Shown one piece after another: positions 47,437 to 55,794 of a stretch of 64,000 nucleotides of DNA. Numbering within the stretch: the stretch's first letter is position 1; each line of letters begins with the position of its first letter. Under the pieces are notes generated by a model. The model did not search any database. It saw only the letters and a program-made list of their open reading frames with translations, and was not told the origin of the DNA. A program made the position numbers and the translations under genes. The stretch covers positions 100,486-164,485 of the forward strand of contig NZ_LZIF01000087.1 of assembly GCF_001667145.1 (NCBI RefSeq). The letters are read 5' to 3'. Source of the stretch: Mycobacterium sp. 852002-51971_SCH5477799-a. Lineage in GTDB: Bacteria; Actinomycetota; Actinomycetes; Mycobacteriales; Mycobacteriaceae.

Positions 47437-48969
47437 CTAGAAGGGTGGTGGATCGCCGCCGCCGGGCGGGCCGGGGCCGCTGCTCGAGCCCGAGCCCATG
47501 CTCGTGGTTCGGGTGCGCCGGCCCATGCGGGCGTCGCGATTGTGCCGGCGTTCGGCCGCGATACGCCCGGCGCGGTCCTGGGCGCGGGTGCGGCGCCGGA
47601 GGGGCATCATCGCCGTGCGGTCTCCGCAGTAACCGGGCGCCACGTCGGCCTCGGGGGCCGCGATCGCGCCGACGCCCTGGCACAAACTCGGGAACAGCAG
47701 CGCGCTGCCCGGCGTGGTGACATAGGTGCACCCAGCCGGTGAGGTCAGGATCAGCGTCGCATCGGACAGCTGCTTTTCCCGCCAGCCCCAAAAAGTTTTC
47801 ACCAAATGATGTGTGCGGCAATAGCATTTAAGGTTCGACGCGTGCGTGCGCCCACCATCCGCGTAGGGAATCGTATGATCCACATCGCAATTGGCGGCGG
47901 GCTGGTCGCAGCCGGGCCAGCGGCACGTCAAGTCGCGGCAGCGCACGAAGTCGGCCAGCGCCTTCGACGGCACGTAACCCGGCTCGGGTGGGGCATCACC
48001 CGGGTGGACCAGCGGTGCCAGCGTGGCTGACGCTGCCAGCTCGGCGACCAACTCCGGCGCGATCAAGCCCTCGGTGCCCAGCTCGTAGGCCGGCGCCGGG
48101 CTGGTGCCGTCCAGACTGCCGCGCTCGGCGACCACGTGGATCACCACCGGCCGCGCGGGCCGTTTGCCGGCCGGGCAATCGCGGCGCCCGCAGCGGCATC
48201 CCAACCGGTCGGCCCCGCCCGCCAATGCCCCCAACGCGTCGGCGCGGCGCTGCTCGCGGGTGCGCGGGTCGTGCTCACACACCGTGGCCGCCAACGCGTC
48301 CAGGCGCCGGTCCAGTAGATGCGCGTCGGGGGCCAGCAGGGTTCCGTCGATATGCGCCAACCCATCCCCCATGTCGGCGACCCACACTTCCCGCCCGGCG
48401 GCGCGCTCCTTGCGGCGCCGCACCGCGTCCGCGTCGGCCCGCGCGACGACCTTGTCCACCTGCGCGGCCAGCCGGCCTTGAGTCATCGACGGCCATCGCG
48501 CCACGTTGGCCGCCAGCCGGGCGTCCACCACCGCCAGCACCTGCGGGTCGGTGATCAGGTCCGTTCGGTACACCGCGGTGGCGAACATCCGAAAGTCGAT
48601 GTCACCGGCCGTGAACACCTCGCCCACCTGCGGCAGCCGCTCCCGCATGGCCCGGGCGTAGCGCACCTTGCTGCCGGCCAGGCCCTGACTGATCCGCAAC
48701 TCGGCGGCGACCTCAGCACTGACGGCCGCCTCGGTGTCGACGGCCCAGCTTTCGGTCTCCGCGCAGCGCGATAGCCGATACCTGAACAACTCACCGACGG
48801 CCGCGAGCTGGGCGGCCGCCGCCCGGTTCTCCGCGCGCGCCGCCGCTCCGATCCGTTCCAGCAGACCGGCCGACACCGGCGTTCGCGACGGATACTGCCG
48901 CTCGACCAACTCGTCGAAGTAGTCGATCGCCTCTGCTGGCGACCGATGACCCCCTGACTGTTCGAACAT
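47437..48969 (-). CDS. 13E12-type HNH endonuclease family protein (DUF222)
   Basis: 510 residues. An N-terminal DUF222 helical domain (about 30-330) is followed by an HNH nuclease core CDVDHTIPYADGGRTHASN and HHLVKTFW, with zinc-type Cys in LTCRWPGCDQP. Members of the mycobacterial REP13E12 family look like this. ATG 48969 lies inside a perfect LexA box, so start and operator coincide as in SOS-regulated 13E12 genes of M. tuberculosis. A GTG at 49020 would give 17 more residues. The Gly/Pro/Ser C-terminal tail is low complexity. Activity unknown. Confidence 0.87.
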   Translation of the reverse strand: MFEQSGGHRSPAEAIDYFDELVERQYPSRTPVSAGLLERIGAAARAENRAAAAQLAAVGELFRYRLSRCAETESWAVDTEAAVSAEVAAELRISQGLAGSKVRYARAMRERLPQVGEVFTAGDIDFRMFATAVYRTDLITDPQVLAVVDARLAANVARWPSMTQGRLAAQVDKVVARADADAVRRRKERAAGREVWVADMGDGLAHIDGTLLAPDAHLLDRRLDALAATVCEHDPRTREQRRADALGALAGGADRLGCRCGRRDCPAGKRPARPVVIHVVAERGSLDGTSPAPAYELGTEGLIAPELVAELAASATLAPLVHPGDAPPEPGYVPSKALADFVRCRDLTCRWPGCDQPAANCDVDHTIPYADGGRTHASNLKCYCRTHHLVKTFWGWREKQLSDATLILTSPAGCTYVTTPGSALLFPSLCQGVGAIAAPEADVAPGYCGDRTAMMPLRRRTRAQDRAGRIAAERRHNRDARMGRRTRTTSMGSGSSSGPGPPGGGDPPPF

Positions 48970-48977
48970 AGGTTCGA
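48962..48977. promoter_or_regulatory. SOS (LexA) box
   Basis: TCGAAC-ATAG-GTTCGA, a perfect mycobacterial SOS box (TCGAAC-N4-GTTCGA). The start codon of the 13E12 gene (48969-48967 on the minus strand) is in the box, so LexA would cover the start site. Confidence 0.8.
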
Positions 48978-49020
48978 CTATTCCACGCGCCACCGACAAA
49001 ACGTGGGCGCAGCGGTCCAC

Positions 49021-49887
49021 CTACGGCGCGGCTCGGCCGCTGACGAACTCGCGCCGCACGCCGGTCAGCGGATCGGTGAACTCGATGCGCTGCGCCACTA
49101 GCCGCAGCGGCGTGCTGAAGTCGTCGGCAGCGACGTCGATGATGTTGGGATACAACGGATCACCCTCGATCGGTATCCCCAGCGAGGCCATGTGCAGGCG
49201 CAGCTGATGGGTGCGCCCGGTGCGGGGGATGAGCCGGTACAGGCCGTCCGGCGATAACAGCTCCACGCGGGTCTCGGCATTGGGTGCGCCGGGCTCGCTG
49301 ACGGCCTGTAGGTGGCCGCGACGCTTGATGATTCGGCTTTTCACCACCCGCGGGAGCTCCACCTCCGAGTCGACGGCGGCCCGGGCCAGATATGTCTTAG
49401 CGACCAAGCCGCGAGAGAACAGTGTCTGATAGGCGCCGCGCACCTCGCGCCTTGCGGTGAACAGCAGCACCCCGGCGGTCAGCCGGTCCAGCCGATGCGC
49501 CGGGCTCAGCTCGGGCAGCCCCAGTTCGCGCCGCAGCCGCACCAGCGCGGTCTGCGCGACGTGGCGTCCGCGCGGCATGGTGGCCAGGAAGTGCGGCTTG
49601 TCGACGACCACGATGTCGGCGTCGCGATGCAGCACTGGCACGTCGAACGGGACGGGCACCTCGTCCGGCAGCTCGCGATACAGGTAGACGCTCGCGCCGG
49701 CGGGAAGCACTGTGGCGCTATCGATTACCGCACCGTCGGCGCCGACGACCTCACCAGCCAGCACCTTGGCGCGGGCCCGCGCGCCGAACCGCGCGGTGAG
49801 CTCGGCCAGCACCGGCCCGCCGCGCAGCCGCACGCGCGCCGGGCCGAGCCCGTCGCGCAGGGGCAGAGGGGACGGCCGCACGGCCAT
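49021..49887 (-). CDS. RNA pseudouridine synthase, RluA family
   Basis: 288 residues. Isomerises a uridine in rRNA or tRNA. The active-site motif is SPAHRLDRLTAGVL with the catalytic Asp134; a second family motif is GRTHQLRLHMASLGIPIEGD near residue 230. Matches Rv3300c. The stop is 51 bp upstream of the 13E12 start; the upstream neighbour glpD2 ends 12 bp before its start. M. tuberculosis has phoY1 in that gap; here it is absent. Confidence 0.92.
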   Translation of the reverse strand: MAVRPSPLPLRDGLGPARVRLRGGPVLAELTARFGARARAKVLAGEVVGADGAVIDSATVLPAGASVYLYRELPDEVPVPFDVPVLHRDADIVVVDKPHFLATMPRGRHVAQTALVRLRRELGLPELSPAHRLDRLTAGVLLFTARREVRGAYQTLFSRGLVAKTYLARAAVDSEVELPRVVKSRIIKRRGHLQAVSEPGAPNAETRVELLSPDGLYRLIPRTGRTHQLRLHMASLGIPIEGDPLYPNIIDVAADDFSTPLRLVAQRIEFTDPLTGVRREFVSGRAAP

Positions 49888-49899
49888 GTCAGGACCCGC

Positions 49900-51657
49900 T
49901 CAACTGAGCGGGACCGGTTCGAGGATCTCGGCACGAGCCTCTGGCGCGCTGGCCCGCAACTCGTCCGCGGAGACGTCGTCGGGCTGCGCCTGGGACAGGA
50001 TCTCGGCCTCCACCCGGGCGGTGTAGTTTGCGACCTCACGCGCGACCTCCTCAGCCGACCAGCCCAGGATCGGAGCGACGACGTCGGCGACCTCGCGCGC
50101 GCAGTCGACGCCGCGGTGGGGGTACTCGATGGAGATGCGCATGCGGCGGGCCAGGATGTCCTCCAAATGCAAAGCGCCCTCGGCGGTTACGGCATACAGC
50201 GCCTCCACCCGCAGGTAGCCCGGCGCCTCCTTGATCGGCTCGAGCAGATCGGGGCTCTGCGCCGCCAGCGCCAGCACGTCACCGATCAGCGAACCATAGC
50301 GGTCCAGCAGATGACGCACCCGGTAGGGATGCAGACCCTGCAGCTGGGCGACGTGTTCGGCCTGGTTGATCAGCGCGAAGTAGCCGTCGGCGCCCAACAG
50401 GCTGACCTTCTCGGTGATCGACGGGGCTACCCGGGCCGGAATGAATTGGGCCGCAGCATCGACCGCGTCGGCGGCCATCACCCGGTAGGTGGTGTACTTG
50501 CCGCCGGCGATGGCCACCAGGCCCGGCGCGGGCACCGCCACGGCGTGCTCCCGGGACAGCTTGGAGGTCTCCTCGCTCTCCCCGGCCAGCAGCGGCCGCA
50601 GCCCCGCGTACACCCCGTCGATGTCGGCATGCGTCAGCGGGATGGCCAGCACGGTGTTGACGGTTTCCAGGATGTAGTCGATGTCGGCCTTGGTCGCCGC
50701 GGGGTGAGCCAGGTCGAGATTCCAGTCGGTGTCGGTAGTTCCGATGATCCAGTGGCTGCCCCACGGGATGACGAACATCACCGATTTCTCGGTGCGCAGG
50801 ATGATCGCGACGTCGCTGACGACACGGTCGCGCGGCACCACCACGTGCACGCCCTTGGACGCCCGGACCTGAAAACGCCCGCGCTGCTTGGACAATGCCT
50901 GGATCTCGTCGGTCCACACCCCGGTCGCGTTGACCACGACGTGACCCCGGACCTCGGTGATGGCACCGTCCTCGGAGTCGCGCACGCGAACCCCGGTCAC
51001 CCGATCGCCTTCGCGCAGCATCGCCACCACCTGAGTGGAGGTCCGCACCACCGCGCCGTAATGCCCCGCAGTGCGCGCCACGGTCATGGTATGGCGTGCG
51101 TCGTCGACGACGGTGTCGTAGTAGCGAATACCGCCGACCAGGGAGCTGCGCTTGAGTCCCGGACTCAAGCGCAATGCGCCGGCACGAGTCAAATGCTTCT
51201 GCGCCGGAACGGATTTCGCGCCACCCAGACTGTCGTAGAGAAAGATCCCGGCGGCGACGTACGGACGCTCCCACAACCGTTTGGTGAGCGGAAACAAGAA
51301 CGGTAACGGCTTGACCAGATGCGGCGCCAAGGTGGTCAGCGACAGCTCACGCTCGTAGAGCGCCTCGCGCACCAGCCCGAATTCCAGTTGCTCGAGGTAC
51401 CGCAAGCCGCCATGAAACATCTTCGAGGAGCGGCTTGACGTGCCGGACGCGAAATCGCGTGCCTCGACCAGCGCTACCTTGAGTCCGCGCGTGGCGGCAT
51501 CCAGCGCGCATCCCGAACCGACCACCCCGCCACCGATCACCACGACGTCGAACTGCTCGGCGCCGAGTCGCTCCCAGGCCAGCGCACGTTGCCGTGGCCC
51601 CAGCGAGGACGCCGCCCACGTCTGCAGGCTGTCCGGTGCTTGAATCGGATTGCTCAC
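49900..51657 (-). CDS. glpD2: Glycerol-3-phosphate dehydrogenase, FAD-dependent
   Basis: 585 residues, identical in length to M. tuberculosis GlpD2. Membrane-peripheral flavoenzyme that oxidises glycerol-3-phosphate to dihydroxyacetone phosphate and passes electrons to quinone. FAD motif VVVIGGGVVGSGCALDA at about 36-50; TSSRSSKMFHGGLRYLEQ near 75; GVWTDEIQALS near 230. The C-terminal DAO-type domain follows. GTG start at 51657 with GAGGAG about 9 nt upstream. Transcribed in the same direction as lpdA, 71 bp downstream of its stop. Confidence 0.94.
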   Translation of the reverse strand: MSNPIQAPDSLQTWAASSLGPRQRALAWERLGAEQFDVVVIGGGVVGSGCALDAATRGLKVALVEARDFASGTSSRSSKMFHGGLRYLEQLEFGLVREALYERELSLTTLAPHLVKPLPFLFPLTKRLWERPYVAAGIFLYDSLGGAKSVPAQKHLTRAGALRLSPGLKRSSLVGGIRYYDTVVDDARHTMTVARTAGHYGAVVRTSTQVVAMLREGDRVTGVRVRDSEDGAITEVRGHVVVNATGVWTDEIQALSKQRGRFQVRASKGVHVVVPRDRVVSDVAIILRTEKSVMFVIPWGSHWIIGTTDTDWNLDLAHPAATKADIDYILETVNTVLAIPLTHADIDGVYAGLRPLLAGESEETSKLSREHAVAVPAPGLVAIAGGKYTTYRVMAADAVDAAAQFIPARVAPSITEKVSLLGADGYFALINQAEHVAQLQGLHPYRVRHLLDRYGSLIGDVLALAAQSPDLLEPIKEAPGYLRVEALYAVTAEGALHLEDILARRMRISIEYPHRGVDCAREVADVVAPILGWSAEEVAREVANYTARVEAEILSQAQPDDVSADELRASAPEARAEILEPVPLS

Positions 51658-51728
51658 GGCAGAAAACTCCTCATCGGGAACTCCTGTCGGTTACTGGTCA
51701 GTAGCACGTGCTGCACCAAGGCTAACCG

Positions 51729-53144
51729 CTAGTCCAGATCGTCGTGCGCCATCAACCGCCGCGCGGCCTCGGTGACCGAGCCGGACAACGACGGGTAAAC
51801 CGCCAGCGTCTGGGCCAGCTCGTTGACCGTGATGCGGTTGGTCACCGCGACCGCGATCGGCAGAATCAGCTCGGAAGCGATGGGCGCCACCACGACGCCA
51901 CCGATCACCACGCCGGTCGCCTGCCGGCAGAAGAGCTTGACGAAACCTTGTCGCAGGCCGGACATCTTGGCGCGCGCGTTGGTGCGCAGCGGCAGCGTGA
52001 CCGTGCGGGCCGGCACCGAACCGTCGTCGATCATCGTCTGCGGGACCCCGACGGCGGCGATCTCGGGCCTGGTGAACACCGTGGCCGCCACCGTGCGCAA
52101 CCGGATGGGGCTGACGCCTTCGCCCAGCGCGTGATACATCGCGATCCGGCCCTGCATGGCGGCGACCGAGGCCAACGGCAGCAGACCGGTGCAGTCACCG
52201 GCGGCGTAGATGCCGGCCACCGAGGTCCGCGACACCCGGTCCACGGTCAGGTAACCGCCGCGGCCCAGCTCGATGCCGACCCGGTCCAGTCCCAAGCCGC
52301 TGGTGTTGGGGACCGACCCGATGGTCATCAGGGCGTGGCTGCCCTCGACCGTGCGCCCGTCGGCCAGCGTGACCAGCACGCCGTCCTCGGTGCGGGTGAC
52401 CGACTGCGCGCGGGCGTTCTTGACCAGCTGGACGCCGCGCTCGGAGAACGCCTCCTCCAGGACCAGCGCTGCGTCGGCGTCCTCGTAGGGCAGCACCCGG
52501 TCGCGGCTGGCCACCACGGTCACCGGGACGCCCAATTCGGTGTAGGCGTGCACGAATTCGGCGCCCGTGACCCCGGACCCGACCACGATGAGGTGGTCGG
52601 GCAGCGCCTCCAGGTTGTACAGCTGGCGCCAGGTCAGGATCCGCTCGCCGTCGGGCGGCGCCGACGGCAACACCCGCGGGCTGGCGCCGGTGGCTATCAG
52701 CACGACGTCGGCCTCGTACTCGCTGGCGGAGCCGTCGGCGGTGGTCGCCTTGACCCGGTGGCAGGCCAGTCCGGGCGTGGGATCGATCAGCTCGCCATGG
52801 CCGGCCACCACGTCCACGCCCACCGCGAGCAGCTGGTCGGTGATATCGGCGGACTGCTCGGTGGCGAGTTGCTTGACCCGGGCGTGGATTTGCGGGAGCG
52901 AAATCTTGGCGTCGTCGATGTCGATGTCGAACCCGAGTCGCGGCGCCCGGCGCAATTCGGTGCGCAGCCAGGTCGAGGCGATGAACGTCTTGGACGGCAC
53001 ACAGTCATCCAGGACCGCCGCACCGCCGATGCCCTCGGAGTCGATCACCGTGACGCGGGTCGTGTCGGGGTGCGAGGTCGCGGCCACCAGTGCGGCTTCG
53101 TAACCGGCCGGGCCTCCACCGAGGATCACGATGCGGGTCACCAC
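51729..53144 (-). CDS. lpdA: LpdA flavoprotein disulfide reductase-like
   Basis: 471 residues. Despite its name, the M. tuberculosis homologue (Rv3303c) lacks lipoamide dehydrogenase activity and acts as a quinone reductase. FAD motif RIVILGGGPAGYEAALVA at the start; the redox loop is GGAAVLDDCVPSK with one Cys only, not the CxxxxC pair; NAD motif VVGSGVTGAEFVHA; C-terminal dimer domain LAVYPSLSGSVTEAARR. It stops after MAHDDLD, about 20 residues shorter than the 493-residue homologue. GTG 53144. Divergent from the next gene across 75 bp. Confidence 0.92.
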   Translation of the reverse strand: MVTRIVILGGGPAGYEAALVAATSHPDTTRVTVIDSEGIGGAAVLDDCVPSKTFIASTWLRTELRRAPRLGFDIDIDDAKISLPQIHARVKQLATEQSADITDQLLAVGVDVVAGHGELIDPTPGLACHRVKATTADGSASEYEADVVLIATGASPRVLPSAPPDGERILTWRQLYNLEALPDHLIVVGSGVTGAEFVHAYTELGVPVTVVASRDRVLPYEDADAALVLEEAFSERGVQLVKNARAQSVTRTEDGVLVTLADGRTVEGSHALMTIGSVPNTSGLGLDRVGIELGRGGYLTVDRVSRTSVAGIYAAGDCTGLLPLASVAAMQGRIAMYHALGEGVSPIRLRTVAATVFTRPEIAAVGVPQTMIDDGSVPARTVTLPLRTNARAKMSGLRQGFVKLFCRQATGVVIGGVVVAPIASELILPIAVAVTNRITVNELAQTLAVYPSLSGSVTEAARRLMAHDDLD

Positions 53145-53207
53145 AGCCACCAACCTAACGAAGCGGCCGTCCGAATGCTCAGGGAAGACCCGCCCGCATC
53201 GGACGTC

Positions 53208-53213
53208 TAAGCT
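53208..53213 (+). promoter_or_regulatory. -10 element of the GGCT-like gene (leaderless)
   Basis: TAAGCT ends 6 nt before the GTG at 53220; no ribosome site. Confidence 0.4.
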
Positions 53214-53219
53214 TTCCCC

Positions 53220-53699
53220 GTGCCGCTCTACGCCGCTTATGGGTCGAACATGGATCCCGAGCAGATGCAGAAACGCGCGCCACACTCGCCGATGGCCGGA
53301 ACCGGCTGGCTGCACGGATGGCGATTGACCTTCGGCGGCGAGGACATCGGCTGGGAGGGCGCGCTGGCCACCGTCGTCGAGGACCCGGGTTCGAAGGTGT
53401 TCGTCGTGCTCTACGACATGACTCCCGCGGACGAGAGAAACCTGGACCGCTGGGAGGGCTCGGAGTTCGGCGTCCACAAGAAGATCCGCTGCCGCGTGGA
53501 GCGCATCTCATCGGACACCGACACCGACCCGGTGTTGGCGTGGCTGTATGTTTTGGACGCGTGGGAAGGCGGGATGCCGTCGGCCCGGTACCTGGGGGTG
53601 ATGGCCGACGCCGCCGAAATCGCCGGGGCGCCAATCGAATACGTTCATAGCCTGCGGACCCGTCCGGCCCGCAACATCGGCCCGGGCACCAGCTCCTGA
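53220..53699 (+). CDS. Gamma-glutamylcyclotransferase-like protein
   Basis: 159 residues, the same length as Rv3304. Cyclotransferase-like fold with the substrate loop YAAYGSNMDPEQM at the start, GWRLTFGG and a Glu-rich stretch MTPADERNLDRWEGSEFG where the catalytic Glu is expected. Possible role in gamma-glutamyl peptide turnover; activity not shown. GTG start, leaderless spacing. Confidence 0.83.
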   Translation: MPLYAAYGSNMDPEQMQKRAPHSPMAGTGWLHGWRLTFGGEDIGWEGALATVVEDPGSKVFVVLYDMTPADERNLDRWEGSEFGVHKKIRCRVERISSDTDTDPVLAWLYVLDAWEGGMPSARYLGVMADAAEIAGAPIEYVHSLRTRPARNIGPGTSS

Positions 53700-53725
53700 T
53701 CCGGAAGGAAAGTCGGCTGTCAGTT

Positions 53726-54619
53726 TTGTCCGTACCGCTGGTCGCCGACACGCTCGCGCGCACGTTCGCCGCCGCGGTCAATCCCACTCCCAAGGCCGCC
53801 GTGCGGTTCCCGGAGATTGCGGGCCGAACCACTGAGGTCGCCATCGGAACCCGCCACGGCCCGGTATCGGCAACCGTCTATTACCCGCCGGCGGCGACGC
53901 ACCCGCCCGTCTACGTCAACGTGCACGGCGGCGGGTTCGTAATCGGCCACCGCGAGCAGGACGATCCGTGGTGCCGATACCTGGCCGCCCACGCGGGCGT
54001 GGTGGTGATCAACGCCGACTACGTCCTGGCACCGCGGCACCGCTTTCCCGCCGCGGCGCACCAAATCTATGACGTCGTGTGCTGGGCGGCCGGCCCCGAC
54101 CGCGATTGGAACGGCGCCCGACTGTGCGTCGGCGGCCAGAGCGCGGGCGGCAACCTGTCCGCCGCGGCGGCGCGGCTCGCGCTGGAGAGCGGCGGGCCCG
54201 ACATCGCGCTGCAGGTGCTGCACTACGCGCCGCTGGACCTGGTGACGCCGAGCCGCGAAAAGGCGTCGACGCTGGGGCGCCGGGCGATCATGAAGCCGTG
54301 GATGAGCGAGGTCTTCGACACCGCCTACATCCCCGAGCCGGCCCAGCGGCGCGACCGCCTGGCCTCGCCCGCCTGGGGCGACAACGCCGATGACATCGCC
54401 GGCATCGCGCCCGCGCTGATCGTGACGGCCGAGCACGATCGGCTGCGCGACGAAGCCCGCAGCTATGCAGACAGGCTCGGCGGCGTCGGCGCGTTAGCGG
54501 AGTACTACGAGGTGGCCGGCGTCGACCACGGCTACAACATCATGAGCGACGCCGGCGACGTCACGCGGCGCGCCTACGCCCATATCGCCGAACATGTCGT
54601 GCGGGCCACCGGCGCCTAG
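53726..54619 (+). CDS. Alpha/beta hydrolase of the hormone-sensitive lipase family
   Basis: 297 residues. Oxyanion motif YVNVHGGGFVIG near residue 68, nucleophile GGQSAGGNLSAAAARLAL near 138, acid in TAEHDRLRDEA near 235 and His in VDHGYNIMSD near 268. Typical of the mycobacterial Lip esterases acting on short-chain esters. Start is TTG with GGAAGGAAAG 14 nt upstream, which is loose; a downstream start is possible. Its TAG stop shares the CTAG tetranucleotide with the amiA1 stop on the other strand. No gene like it lies here in M. tuberculosis. Confidence 0.83.
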   Translation: MSVPLVADTLARTFAAAVNPTPKAAVRFPEIAGRTTEVAIGTRHGPVSATVYYPPAATHPPVYVNVHGGGFVIGHREQDDPWCRYLAAHAGVVVINADYVLAPRHRFPAAAHQIYDVVCWAAGPDRDWNGARLCVGGQSAGGNLSAAAARLALESGGPDIALQVLHYAPLDLVTPSREKASTLGRRAIMKPWMSEVFDTAYIPEPAQRRDRLASPAWGDNADDIAGIAPALIVTAEHDRLRDEARSYADRLGGVGALAEYYEVAGVDHGYNIMSDAGDVTRRAYAHIAEHVVRATGA

Positions 54620-55794
54620 CACCGCTCGAACGCGGCCGACTGCTCGACGATGTTCGTCATCACGCGCACGCCGATCGGCAGGGCCCGCTCGTCGAGATTG
54701 AACGTCGGCTGGTGCAGGTCAAGCTGAGGCCCCACTCCCGGCCACACCCCCAACCGGGCCATCGCGCCGGGCACCTCCTCCAGGTACCAGGAGAAGTCCT
54801 CGCCGCCGCCGGACTGACGGGTGTCGGCGAGCGCGTCGGGGCCGATCTGTTCGATCGCGTGGATGAGGATGCGCGTCGAGACGTCCTCGTTGACCACCGG
54901 TGGTACCCCGCGCCGGTACTGCATCGTGTGCTCGATGGCCAGCGGCGCCAACAGCCCGGACACCGTCTCGCGGATGACCTCCTCCATGCCCACCCAGGTT
55001 TGCCGGCTCGCCGTGCGCACGGTGCCCGCCAGCACCCCGGTCTGCGGGATGGCGTTGGCGGCCACCCCGGCGTTGACGGCGCCCCAGACCAGCACCGTGC
55101 CGTTGCGCGGGTCGATGCGCCGCGACAACACCCCGGGCAGCCCGGTGATCAGCGTGCCCAGCCCGTACACCAGATCGGCGGTCAGATGCGGGCGCGACGT
55201 GTGCCCGCCGGGTGAATACAAGGTGATCTCTATCTGGTCGGCCGCCGAGGTGATGGGGCCGTGGCGGACCGCGACCTTGCCGACCTCCAGCCTGGGGTCA
55301 CAGTGCAGGGCGAAGATCCGCGACACCCCGATGACGGCGCCGGCCGCGATGGCGTCGATCGCGCCGCCGGGCATCAGCTCCTCGGCGGCCTGAAAGATCA
55401 GCCGCACCCCGACCGGCAGCTCGGGCACCGACGCCAGCACCAGGGCGGTGCCCAGCAGGATCGCGGTGTGCGCGTCGTGACCGCAGGCATGCGCGACGCC
55501 CGCCAGGGTGGAGGCGTACGGAACGCCGGTGAGCTCGGCCATCGGCAGGGCGTCCATGTCGGCGCGCAACGCGATCCTGGGCTCGTGCTCGGGGCCGATG
55601 TCGCAGACGAGTCCGGTCCCGCCCGGCAGGACCTTCGGGTTGAGCCCGGCTTCGGCCAGCCGCTCGCCGACGAACTGGGTGGTGGCGTGCTCTTGTCGGC
55701 CCAGCTCCGGATAGCGGTGAATGTGACGGCGCCATTCGACCAGGTCTTGGTGGTGGACGGCCAGCCAGGAATCGGCGGCGTCGACGAGGCTCAT
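54616..55794 (-). CDS. amiA1: M20-family amidohydrolase
   Basis: 392 residues. Metal-dependent amidase/aminoacylase of the M20D group. Metal ligands in ADMDALPM and HACGHDAHTAILLG, catalytic Glu region FQAAEELMPGGA, and HTSRPHLTADLV. The start ATG overlaps the amiB1 stop by 4 bp (ATGA). Substrate unknown; paralogous to amiB1. Convergent with the esterase gene, sharing 4 bp at the stops. Confidence 0.9.
   Translation of the reverse strand: MSLVDAADSWLAVHHQDLVEWRRHIHRYPELGRQEHATTQFVGERLAEAGLNPKVLPGGTGLVCDIGPEHEPRIALRADMDALPMAELTGVPYASTLAGVAHACGHDAHTAILLGTALVLASVPELPVGVRLIFQAAEELMPGGAIDAIAAGAVIGVSRIFALHCDPRLEVGKVAVRHGPITSAADQIEITLYSPGGHTSRPHLTADLVYGLGTLITGLPGVLSRRIDPRNGTVLVWGAVNAGVAANAIPQTGVLAGTVRTASRQTWVGMEEVIRETVSGLLAPLAIEHTMQYRRGVPPVVNEDVSTRILIHAIEQIGPDALADTRQSGGGEDFSWYLEEVPGAMARLGVWPGVGPQLDLHQPTFNLDERALPIGVRVMTNIVEQSAAFERC

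Noticed and set aside
49312..51306. Long plus-strand frame across glpD2
   Set aside because: Same antisense effect; glpD2 has conserved length and motifs.
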